DNA from: Cherax quadricarinatus
Lineage: Eukaryota > Arthropoda > Malacostraca > Decapoda > Parastacidae
Length of the DNA: 64,000 bases
Direction: 5' to 3'
Assembly: GCF_038502225.1 (NCBI RefSeq)
Contig: NC_091300.1
Location: 48,917,989 to 48,981,988, forward strand
This document shows, piece by piece, positions 55,630-64,000 of this stretch. The position numbers and the translations under genes were made by a program. A model generated the notes under the pieces. It saw only the letters and a list, made by a program, of their open reading frames with translations, had not been told where the DNA came from and did not search any database. Positions within the stretch are counted from its first letter, which is position 1. The number at the start of each line of letters is the position of its first letter.

Positions 55630-58110
55630 CTTGCTTCTGTAGTCTGAGCTCAAGGTATTGAAGGTGAAGATTCTATTTCTCAAGGAAGAAAATAAGAACA
55701 TGAAAATTCGGCAGGATAAGTATTTCAATGAATGTAACGTGGTTTGAGTTAGTGAAAGGAAGCAGGTTACCAGCAGTAAGGAGCAGACTGGCAACCGTTA
55801 CAAGTGGGTAGATGTTTCCAGTAGAGGAAGAAACATGAAAGTAATGAAAGTTAAAAAGAAAAAGCAGATTTGAAGGTAAGAAATTACTCATCTGTTCTCC
55901 AGGATGAGCATACTTCAGTGGGCAGTGAGGATAAAGGTACCATAATAAAGGTTGGAATATCCTTGTGGGCGGTGACTCACAGGTGAGACTGTCTTTTCTG
56001 TAACAGAGACAGGAAGGTGAGAGAGAGGATGTGTTTCCCAAGAGCTGGTGTTGGTGACATAATCAACAGGTTGGATAATATAATGGGAACAAGTGCATTA
56101 TCTGCCTCACTGGTGGAAAAGATATTGGAAAGGGCAGTAGACAGGAGCTGCTAGATAAGTACAGGACAGCTATAAATTTAATTAGGTCTAAGGAAAGGGT
56201 TCTGATCATATATAGCATTTTGCCTAGAAGAGGAGTGAACAATGAATGGAAATCTAGAGCAATTCATGTGAACTGTTGGCCAGACGGGTACTGCAAAGAA
56301 AAATTGATAAAATTTCTATGACAAACATGATATTTATGCAAGAGATGGGTACATCTCATTGGGACAGGAGTGGTAGCATTAGCCTTCAAACTGACATAAA
56401 ACAGAATTATGGGTTTTGTGTGGGAAATAGGTTACAGTACGAGGGAAGAAAATGGCAAAAAATTGCCAGGATACCTCAAGGAAATGTTTAAGAAATATTG
56501 TTCATCGTAAAATTGCTAATAAATGCAATGGAATTGGTCAACAAATAGAAACAGTAGAGGGCAGTGAGTGACTAGCTTCCTTAAGATTTATTATACTAAT
56601 AGTTGGAGTGTGAGAAATAAGATAGATGAGTAAAGATTAACTGTATGTGCAGGAAGCATTGATTTTATTGTTATAACAGAGATCTAGTGCAACCCGAAAC
56701 GTAGAGAAATGCCTTCTGAATGCCACATACAGGGCTATAAATTATTCCACACTGAGAGGTTCAGTAGGAAAGATGGCAGAAATAATTTAAACAGTTGCAT
56801 TTGACAAGATATAACAGGAGAAGTGACGGACACTGAACCTGTTTTGCTACGGTTTCTGAAGGGAGTTGAAAAACAATTCTTAGGAGTGATTTTAAAGGCC
56901 TCAGACCTTGATAAGGAACGCGGTAAACTTCTATGGGACGAAAAATGTTGTGTTAATGGGAAATTTTAACTTCAGACAAATTTAAGCAATTTGACTGGAA
57001 ATCTTCAATACAACGATTTTCTTGAGTCATGATCCAGGATTGTTTTTTTAAATAGTTATGACAGAACCTCCTTGACTTTGTTCTTGCTTAACAAGGAACC
57101 ACTAAATAATAATCTTGAGGTTAATGTTGTGCTTGTGGTAAGTAATCCCAAAACCCTCAGTTTCAATATTGCATGGAACTACCTTAATAATTACAACCAA
57201 ACCAATATCTCTGACTTCTGCTTTACCAATTTCATAGGCGTGAGAAATTACCTGGGTGAGGTGAACTGATGTGATCTGACTGGTCATTATCCTGTGGGTC
57301 AGGTGGGTGGTGACACTTGTCACTGTGACATTTTTCAAGGTATAATTCAAGCTGCTTCGGCTTCGTATGTTCTAAATACGGAAATTAGATCAAACAAGAA
57401 TGAACCTAAATGGATAAACAATAGATTAAAAAATCTCAAAGATCAAAAGAGAAGCATTTACAGGTGAACCAAAGGCGAAGAGACATTTAAGAAATCAATA
57501 TATTCAGATAAAAAGAGAAATAAAAAAAGAAGAAAATTAAAAAAAAAAGATTATGAAGTTAAAGTCACAAGGGATTGGAGGAATAACCCAAAAGGTTTCT
57601 TTCAGGTATATTGGGGTAAAATTAAGGACAAACAGACCCACTGAAAAGTTGCTCAGTTCAGTTCACGGACAGTGACAAAGAAATGTGTACAATTTTCAAC
57701 ACTTATTTCCTCTCAGTTTATAGGAAGGACGACACTAGAGAAATTCCATTAATTAAAATTATGTAGATAACAACACAGTAAGTTGTGAACAATCAAAGTC
57801 AGCAGAGACATGGTCCTCAAACAGACTAACTTAACAAATTCCAGGGACCTGATGAACTGTTCTCAAGGGTTATAAAGGAATGTAAGTATGAATTTAGTAA
57901 ACCATTGGCTAGTCCTTTTAACATATCATTACAAACTGGCATAGTGCCAGATAAGTAGAAAATGGCATATGTGATACCTGTCTGCAGAGCAGGAGACAGG
58001 TCTTTAGCTTCGAATTATAGACCAATTAACCTAACCTCCACTGTCGGAAAACTGATGGACTTAATAACTGTTGAGTCTATTCAGAGCCACCTTGAAAGAC
58101 ATATATTGAT
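55630..58110 (+). pseudogene. CR1-B copy 3: ORF1, endonuclease, RT start
   Basis: Decayed copy. 55650-55700 reads VLKVKILFLKEENKNMKIRQ (coiled coil of ORF1). 55990-56400 retains esterase-domain words (DRKVRERMCFPRAGVGDII, YDKHDIYARDG). 56590-56690 has endonuclease YTNSW, with IDFIVITEI. 57070-57260 has LEVNVV then FNIAWNYLNNYNQTNISDFC. RT words follow: KWINNRLKNL, GPDELFSRVIKECK, and at 57962 MAYVIPVCRAGDRSLASNYR then PINLTSTVGKLMDLI. It breaks at 58110 where a LINE-C fragment enters. Confidence 0.75.
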
Positions 58111-58984
58111 CTTCATATGGGCCACTCAAAACAATATGAAGTTCAATGAAGAGAAATTTCAACTACTCAGATATGGAAAACTTGAGGAAATTTAAACTGT
58201 ATCAGGGTATACAACAAATTCTAACCATACAATACAGCGAAAAAGTAATGTGAAGGACCTGGGAGTGATAATATCAGAGGATCTCGCCTTCAAAGACCAC
58301 AACAATGTATCTACCTATCTGCTAGAACAATGATTGGTTGGATAATGAGAACTTTCAAAACTAGGGATGCCAAGCCCATGATGATTCTTTTCAAATCGCT
58401 TATTCTCTCTAGGCTGGAGTACTGCTGTACACTAACTGCCCCCTTCAAGGCTGGCAAAATTGCTGACCTGGAGAGTATACAAAGAACTTTCATGGCACAC
58501 ATAAATACGGAAACGGTTGAAGTCCCTTGATTTGTATTCCCTGGAATGCAGGCGAGAGAGATACATGGTAATATACACTTGGAAAATCCTAGAGGGATTA
58601 TTACCAAACTTGTACACGAAAATCACTCCCTAAGAAAGCAAAAGACTCGGCAGGAGATGCAACATTCTCTCAATGAAAAGCAGGGGCGCCACGAGTACAC
58701 TGAGAGACAACACAATAAGTGTCAGGGGCACAAAACTGTTCAACTGCCTCCCAGTATATATAAGAGGGATTACCAATTGACCCCTAGCTGTCTTCAAGAA
58801 GACCCTGGACAGGCATCTAAAGTCAGTTCCTTGCCAAGCCGGGCTGTGGTTCGTACGACAGTTTGCGTGCGGCCAGCAGTAACAGCCTTGTTGATCAAAC
58901 CCTGATCCACCACGAGGCCTGGTCTCAGACAGAGCAGCTGGGGCGTTGACCCCCGAAACCCTCTCCAGGTATACTCCAGGCATA
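58111..58984 (+). pseudogene. LINE-C copy 3, 5'-truncated, inserted in CR1-B copy 3
   Basis: Begins with NNMKFNEEKFQLLRYGKLEE (compare 51205-51265), then IMRTFKTRDAKPMMILFKSL, ILSRLEYCCTLTAPFKAGKI and the tail to GTATACTCCAGGCAT. It sits between RHILI and the following QHGFTKRHSC of CR1-B, so it inserted into that element. Confidence 0.82.
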
Positions 58985-59725
58985 AATCTCAGCACGGTTT
59001 TACAAAGAGGCATTCCTGCCTTACGAGGACGTGGATCATGTTAATGAATATGATATTGTGTATATGGACTTCAGTAAGGCTTTTGATAGAGTTCCACATC
59101 AGAGACTGTTAGAGGCGTGGTTGATAGTCAACAGAGAGTTTGCATAAATGTGTAGAAATTGGAGTGGGGAAGCGTCATTAGCGGTGCTCCTCAGGGGTCA
59201 GTGTTGGGTCCTTTGTTGTTCACAGTATATATAAAAGGTTAGGGAATAAATAGCGACATAAACAAGTTTGCCGATGACTCCAAAATAGGTTGTGGGATTA
59301 ATTCTGACGAGGACACTTCAGCTCTACAGGAAGATCAGAACAGACTGATTCAGTGGCAGATGGAGTTTAATACAGACAAATACCTTGGAAAAGAAAACAA
59401 CCATAGCACCTATAAGCAAAATAATGTAGATCTTAATCATTCTGTGTAAAAGACAACAGTGCGTAAGTTTTTGCAATAAAGTGAATAGAATTCTTGGCTT
59501 CATATCAAGAAGTATAAATAACAGGGTTCCTCAGGTTATTCTTCAATTCTATATATCATTGATTAGACTTCATTTAGACTATACCGCACAGTTCTGGACA
59601 TAATTGTACTGCACAACGTACAGATAACGATCACGAAGTTGAGCCCATATATCAGAAATATTTCTACAAGGATAGACTGGGGGCACTAAAAATGCACTCT
59701 CTAGAAAGGCATAGAATAAAACATG
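58985..59725 (+). pseudogene. CR1-B copy 3, RT C-terminal half
   Basis: Continues after the LINE-C insertion: CAGCACGGTTTTACAAAGAG (QHGFTKR), DIVYMDFSKAFDRVPHQRL, APQGSVLGPLLFTVYI, catalytic KFADDSKIG near 59266, WQMEFNTDKY, and LERHRIK near 59700, where it is cut. Several stops and frame changes. Confidence 0.8.
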
Positions 59726-60197
59726 AAATTAATCATTCTTGATGTAAAGAAATGAAAAATGAAATATATAAATAATTAGTGATTAAAAGCTAATATGTAC
59801 ACAATAACGTAGTGGAGAATGGTACCGTGCAGATGTTCTGGGCACGTAACTCTGAATCCTGGTTTGGAACGCCGAGCCGTTGGTGATGATGATGGGGGGT
59901 CACAGGTGGACGTGACTGTTGACACACTGAGTAGACAGTGACCCCAATACGAGTAGAGGTTCTGACGAACAGAGGTACTGTGATCCTCTGACCACCACAA
60001 CACTTGTGAAGCAGTTGATTCGCCAGTAAAGAACCACCATGGAACGCTGATCGAGTTATAACTGGGAGAAGGCTGCTAGAATGGTGTGTAGCTGACTGGG
60101 TGGCGGCCTACATGTGGAAGGGGGACCAAAGAAGGTAGAGTTGCTTGACTGACTGCCTTCTCTAGCCAGTCTCTCTCGAATAATCCGAGCCGACAAT
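59726..60197. other. Unidentified segment related to 24.2-24.4 kb
   Basis: Shares AAAATGAAAT, GCTAATAT, then GGTGATGATGATGGGGGGTC and ACAGGTGGACG-like words with 24220-24370. Both follow a truncated CR1-B. No protein recognised. Confidence 0.4.
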
Positions 60198-60502
60198 CAA
60201 GATTTGAAAGTTAAGACACATGTACAACAACTGGATATCTTTATTGTAGACGTTTCGCCATCCAGTGGCTTTATCAATACAGATTCTAGGACATAATTGG
60301 AAGACAGTAGAACTATATGCAAAAGATGAGGTAATGAATCCCTCAGCCTTGGAGTTGGTGTTCACAGCATCGTGGTGGTGGAGAATCTGGAGCAAAGGCA
60401 AGAAGACTGGCGGTTATATAGGAGTCAGTGGATAAGGACGTGTAGCAGACAAGGGCATAGTCACTGGTAGGTGGGAATCCCCAGTGGAAGTAGGTCCTAC
60501 CC
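60198..60502 (-). mobile_element. HH3 unit
   Basis: AGTTAAGACACATGTACAAC, a hammerhead, TACAGATTCTAGGACATAAT and GAATCCCTCAGCCTTGGAGT, then GGCGGTTATATAGGAGTCAG and on to the LINE-F boundary. About 300 bp, a fuller copy than 48826-49040. Confidence 0.75.
60245..60282 (-). ncRNA. HH3 hammerhead motif with U3-A8
   Basis: UGUA, box UUGAUAA, A, stem II GCCA-CUGGA-UGGC, GAAACGUC, UACA. The sister copy at 48869 has UUGAUGA; here A8 restores a Watson-Crick pair with U3. Confidence 0.7.
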
Positions 60503-60905
60503 AACCATTGCCTTCGCAGATAGTTGGAACACAAACAACTCTCTACTTTCTGATAACCAGTTTGGCTTCAGAACACACAGATCCACACAGGATGCCATTA
60601 ACATCATTCTCAACTACATCCACATAAACACAAAACAAAGAAACAGGACAGCCCTGGTTGCAAAAGACGTTGAAAAAGCTTTTAACACTGTCTGGCACGA
60701 AGGGCTCAAGTACAAACTCTGCACTAACTTTAACCTGCCTCTCGCTACACGTGAACTCCTCTGCAATTTCCTAGACTGCCGCACCATGAGAATCAAATTC
60801 CAAGGCTGTTACTCTGACTACTTCACACTAAATGCTAGAGTACCCCAGGGATCTGTCCTCTCCCCTACCCTCTACATTTTATACACTAACGACATTCCAA
60901 CACCT
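60503..60905 (+). pseudogene. LINE-F reverse transcriptase, first half
   Basis: Reads NNSLLSDNQFGFRTHRSTQD, AINIILNYIHINTKQRNRTA, LVAKDVEKAFNTVWHEGLKY (palm motif A, D-x-E-K-A-F), FLDCRTMRIKFQGCYSDYFT and VPQGSVLSPTLYILYTNDIP, where the frame is cut by the 2075-bp HH2 array. The Jockey-like RT is 5'-truncated by the HH3 unit. Confidence 0.88.
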
Positions 60906-60978
60906 TGAACATTAAAATGGTATGAAATACCGACAGGTTGTTAGGTAAGACACATATGCAACAGTTAGGTATCTTTAT

Positions 60979-61018
60979 TTCGAAACGTTTCGCCTACACA
61001 GTAGGCTTCTTCAGTCGA
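60979..61018 (-). ncRNA. HH2 hammerhead ribozyme, unit 1
   Basis: Sense: CGA, box CUGAAGA (position 7 is A, a tolerated site), extra A, stem II GCCUAC-UGU-GUAGGC (6 bp), GAAACGUU, UCG. Stem I is CGA/UCG, with more pairing possible outside. All invariant core bases are present. Confidence 0.8.
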
Positions 61019-61407
61019 GTACAGAAAAGTTGATAGAAGCAGAAGATACTTGAAGACGATGTAATCAGTCCATCACCCTTAAAGTTTTGAGGTGGTCAGT
61101 CCCTCAGTCTGGAGAAGAGCATTGTTCCATGGTATGAAACAATATGGAGATGAAGTGACAGGATGGAGCCTTTTATAGCGCCAAGAGGTGAGACGTAGGT
61201 CACTAGGAGAGGTAAGAACTCAGATGTTGTGAGGACAGGTCCCTCTCAAATCCAGCCGTTCTCACTAGTAGAGGTTGTCGAAGTTGATTGTAGGTCTGTA
61301 CCAAGATACCCTTGTGTTGCAGTGTCAGACAGATTGAACATTAAAATGGTATGAAATACCGACAGGTTGTTAGGTAAGACACATATGCAACAGTTAGGTA
61401 TCTTTAT

Positions 61408-61447
61408 TTCGAAACGTTTCGCCTACACAGTAGGCTTCTTCAGTCGA
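61408..61447 (-). ncRNA. HH2 hammerhead ribozyme, unit 2
   Basis: Same motif as unit 1, exactly 429 bp on; tandem spacing would release 429-nt RNA monomers. Confidence 0.8.
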
Positions 61448-61836
61448 GTACAGAAAAGTTGATAGAAGCAGAAGATACTTGAAGACGATGTAATCAGTCC
61501 ATCACCCTTAAAGTTTTGAGGTGCTCAGTCCTTCAGTCTGGAGAAGAGCATTGTTCCATGGTATGAAACAATATGGAGATGAAGTGACAGGATGGAGCCT
61601 TTTATAGCGCCAAGAGGTGAGACGTAGGTCACTAGGAGAGGTAAGAACTCAGATGTTGTGAGGACAGGTCCCTCTCAAATCCAGCCGTTCTCACTAGTAG
61701 AGGTTGTCGAAGTTGATTGTAGGTCTGTACCAAGATACCCTTGTGTTGCAGTGTCAGACAGATTGAACATTAAAATGGTATGAAATACCGACAGGTTGTT
61801 AGGTAAGACACATATGCAACAGTTAGGTATCTTTAT

Positions 61837-61876
61837 TTCGAAACGTTTCGCCTACACAGTAGGCTTCTTCAGTCGA
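61837..61876 (-). ncRNA. HH2 hammerhead ribozyme, unit 3
   Basis: Same motif, 429 bp further on. Confidence 0.8.
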
Positions 61877-62265
61877 GTACAGAAAAGTTGATAGAAGCAG
61901 AAGATACTTGAAGACGATGTAATCAGTCCATCACCCTTAAAGTTTTGAGGTGGTCAGTCCCTCAGTCTGGAGAAGAGCATTGTTCCATGGTATGAAACAA
62001 TATGGAGATGAAGTGACAGGATGGAGCCTTTTATAGCGCCAAGAGGTGAGACGTAGGTCACTAGGAGAGGTAAGAACTCAGATGTTGTGAGGACAGGTCC
62101 CTCTCAAATCCAGCCGTTCTCACTAGTAGAGGTTGTCGAAGTTGATTGTAGGTCTGTACCAAGATACCCTTGTGTTGCAGTGTCAGACAGATTGAACAAT
62201 AAAATGGTATGAAATACCGACAGGTTGTTAGGTAAGACACATATGCAACAGTTAGGTATCTTTAT

Positions 62266-62305
62266 TTCGAAACGTTTCGCCTACACAGTAGGCTTCTTCA
62301 GTCGA
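62266..62305 (-). ncRNA. HH2 hammerhead ribozyme, unit 4
   Basis: Same motif; this unit is truncated beyond 62550. Confidence 0.8.
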
Positions 62306-62902
62306 GTACAGAAAAGTTGAAGGAAGCAGAAGATACTTGAAGACGATGTAATCAGTCCATCACCCTTAAAGTTTTGAGGTGGTCAGTCCCTCAGTCTGGA
62401 GAAGAGCATTGTTCCATGGTATGAAACAATATGGAGATGAAGTGACAGGATGGAGCCTTTTATAGCGCCAAGAGGTGAGACGTAGGTCACTAGGAGAGGT
62501 AAGAACTCAGATGTGAGGACAGGTCCCTCTCAAATCCAGCCGTTCTCACTAACAACCTGTCGGTATTTCATACCATTTTAATGTTCAATCTGTCTGACAC
62601 TGCAACACAAGGGTATCTTGGTACAGACCTACAATCAACTTCGACAACCTCTACTAGTGAGAACGGCTGGATTTGAGAGGGACCTGTCCTCACAACATCT
62701 GAGTTCTTACCTCTCCTAGTGACCTACGTCTCACCTCTTGGCGCTATATAAGGCTCCATCCTGTCACTTCATCTCCATATTGTTTCATACCATGGAACAA
62801 TGCTCTTCTCCAGACTGAGGGACTGACCACCTCAAAACTTTAAGGGTGATGGACTGATTACATCGTCTTCAAGTATCTTCTGCTTCTATCAACTTTTCTG
62901 TA

Positions 62903-62943
62903 CTCGACTGAAGAAGCCTACTGTGTAGGCGAAACGTTTCGAA
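62903..62943 (+). ncRNA. HH2 hammerhead ribozyme, inverted unit
   Basis: Plus-strand copy with identical core and stems. Confidence 0.8.
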
Positions 62944-62980
62944 ATAAAGATACCTAACTGTTGCATATGTGTCTTACCTA

Positions 62981-63711
62981 ACATTCCAACACCTGTATAC
63001 CACAACTCCATCACACTAGCCTATGCAGACGATGTTACACAACTCATCACTCACGCCAATATAGATACACTCACACACAAAACACAAAATGAGGTCGACA
63101 GGACAGCCATCTGGGAACAAAAATGGAGGATCAAAACCAATGCATCTAAATCCAGCATTACATATTTTAGCTACAGGAAACGTGATCCTCCATTACCTGT
63201 CGAGCTCAAAACAGCTGACACCCGCACTTACATCCCCATCACACAATCTGTCACTTGACTACCTTCTTCGCTTACACAGTCATATTCACTCAAGGCATGC
63301 AATAGTAAGGCCCTTGCGGACCTCTACAAGCTGAAACATGCCTCCCAACGCGCCAAACTACACCTCTACAAATCCCTAATACGTCCTCTGATAACTTACT
63401 CTCCTCTAGCCCTCTCTCTTGCAGCTAAAACAAACTTACTTAAACTGCAGCGTGTCCAGAACAAGGCGCTGCGCTGGGTGTTTGATGTCAGATGGGAGGA
63501 CTTCACCACAAGCGAGTCTCTCCATGCCCAATTAGACATCCCTGCGCTGAATCTGTACTGGAAGATGCTCAATGACAGACAGATAGACAAACTTGAGACA
63601 CGACATGACTATTGGACCTCTCTCCTTGACGAAGACATTCGCAGACCCACAAACCAACACAACCTTTTCTACTCCTTGCATGATCCTGCTCCTAACCCTA
63701 TTTACAAATAA
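62981..63711 (+). pseudogene. LINE-F reverse transcriptase, second half
   Basis: Continues LINE-F after the HH2 array: HNSITLAYADDVTQLITHAN with the catalytic YADD near 63025, EVDRTAIWEQKWRIKTNASK and SSITYFSYRK. A stop after PITQSVT near 63256 and a frame change follow, then LADLYKLKHASQRAKLHLYK, SLIRPLITYSPLALSLAAKT, LQRVQNKALRWVFDVRWEDF and a stop at 63709-63711. Joined to 60503-60905, it is an RT with intact catalytic residues but a broken frame. Confidence 0.85.
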
Positions 63712-64000
63712 CCTTGGATTCTCTGACAGGTACCTTCTATGACAGGTACCATTCTCTGACCCAGCTTTTGGGTTAAGACATGGCTCAGTTCTACACTCCT
63801 CTCTAGCGCTAAACTTCGCCTGTCCCTTCCTCCCCGCTCACCCCACCGGAGTCCCAACAGAAGAGCCTGAATTTCTCTTCTCAATATCTGTCCCACGATC
63901 CTCTTCGCTGCTGGGTTAAGCCCTGGCTCTATTTCTACGACTAAGAACACTCCTCTCCAGCGCTATTCTTCGTCTGTTCCGTCGTCCCCACTCATCCCAT
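63712..64000 (+). mobile_element. Probable LINE-F 3' UTR
   Basis: C/T-rich non-coding sequence after the RT stop, with a duplicated GACAGGTACC word (63727-63750) and two related blocks (CTCTCTAGCGCTAAACTTCG and CTCTCCAGCGCTATTCTTCG). The element end is not in the window. Confidence 0.45.

Larger units (their letters stand above)
60906..62980. mobile_element. HH2 retrozyme-like tandem array with 14-bp target-site duplication
   Basis: Inserted in LINE-F between exact 14-bp duplicates ACATTCCAACACCT (60892-60905 and 62981-62994). On the minus strand there are three full 429-bp units (starting at 60906, 61335 and 61764) and a fourth partial one (62193 to about 62550). At a CTA microhomology the strand flips and exactly one plus-strand unit (about 62549-62980) follows, beginning and ending at the same CTA. 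Units are nearly identical (a handful of differences by eye), so the array is young or homogenised. Each unit has one hammerhead and one UGUCGGU hairpin. Tandem ribozyme units, a short duplication and no coding capacity fit a metazoan retrozyme. Confidence 0.85.

Noticed and set aside
60506..63711. Host gene with an intron at 60906-62980
   Set aside because: The interruption has a 14-bp target-site duplication and tandem ribozyme units, and the protein is a LINE reverse transcriptase, so it is a nested insertion and not an intron.

Overview
This window looks like repeat-dense nuclear DNA of an animal, probably an arthropod and perhaps a decapod crustacean. The last point is my impression from the repeat types, not something proven here. 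I find no convincing single-copy host gene. Nearly every recognisable protein segment belongs to a decayed non-LTR retrotransposon (LINE), and the long open frames elsewhere are translations of simple repeats.

Layout. 1-2232: LINE-A ORF1 and endonuclease on the minus strand, a GA-rich tract and a LINE-A 3' scrap. 3.4-8.9 kb: a GT microsatellite, three hammerhead-bearing fold-back elements (4.0-4.5, 7.6-7.8 and 8.4-8.6 kb), a SINE-like repeat and a 33-bp minisatellite. 9.2-12.3 kb: a hAT-type deletion derivative, two fused hammerhead elements and an internally deleted LINE-C. 14.6-18.1 kb: a 37-bp minisatellite with higher-order duplication. 18.4-28.3 kb: one long CR1-like element (CR1-B, with an esterase domain in ORF1) followed by a second copy broken by later insertions. 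28.3-32.4 kb: a Tx1/L1-like LINE. 32.4-34.5 kb: a zinc-knuckle LINE on the minus strand. 34.8-40.5 kb: a LINE fragment, tRNA-type SINEs and a 17-bp CCTAGG minisatellite. 40.7-44.8 kb: a giant ACT-triplet array. 45-49 kb: a hammerhead element, a pogo-like MITE and two LINE-A copies embedded in GT repeats. 49.5-52.9 kb: LINE-C with a hammerhead insertion, and a SINE-like element. 53-55.6 kb: LINE-A scraps. 55.6-59.7 kb: a third CR1-B copy split by LINE-C. 60.2-63.7 kb: a LINE reverse transcriptase split by a tandem hammerhead element.

The most notable system is a set of six related element families (HH1-HH6) whose units carry a minimal type I hammerhead ribozyme motif: a CUGANGA-like box, a short stem II, then GAAACGU. 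Stem I, stem II and the core 3-8 pair differ between families but stay complementary, and a second conserved hairpin (UGUCGGU...ACC) lies downstream. Several copies have 10-14 bp target-site duplications and fold-back structure. The copy at 60906-62980 is a tandem array of 429-bp units ending in an inverted segment of exactly one unit length. This matches what is known of hammerheads in Penelope-like elements and of metazoan retrozymes. I see no Penelope reverse transcriptase or GIY-YIG endonuclease here, so the elements would be non-autonomous.
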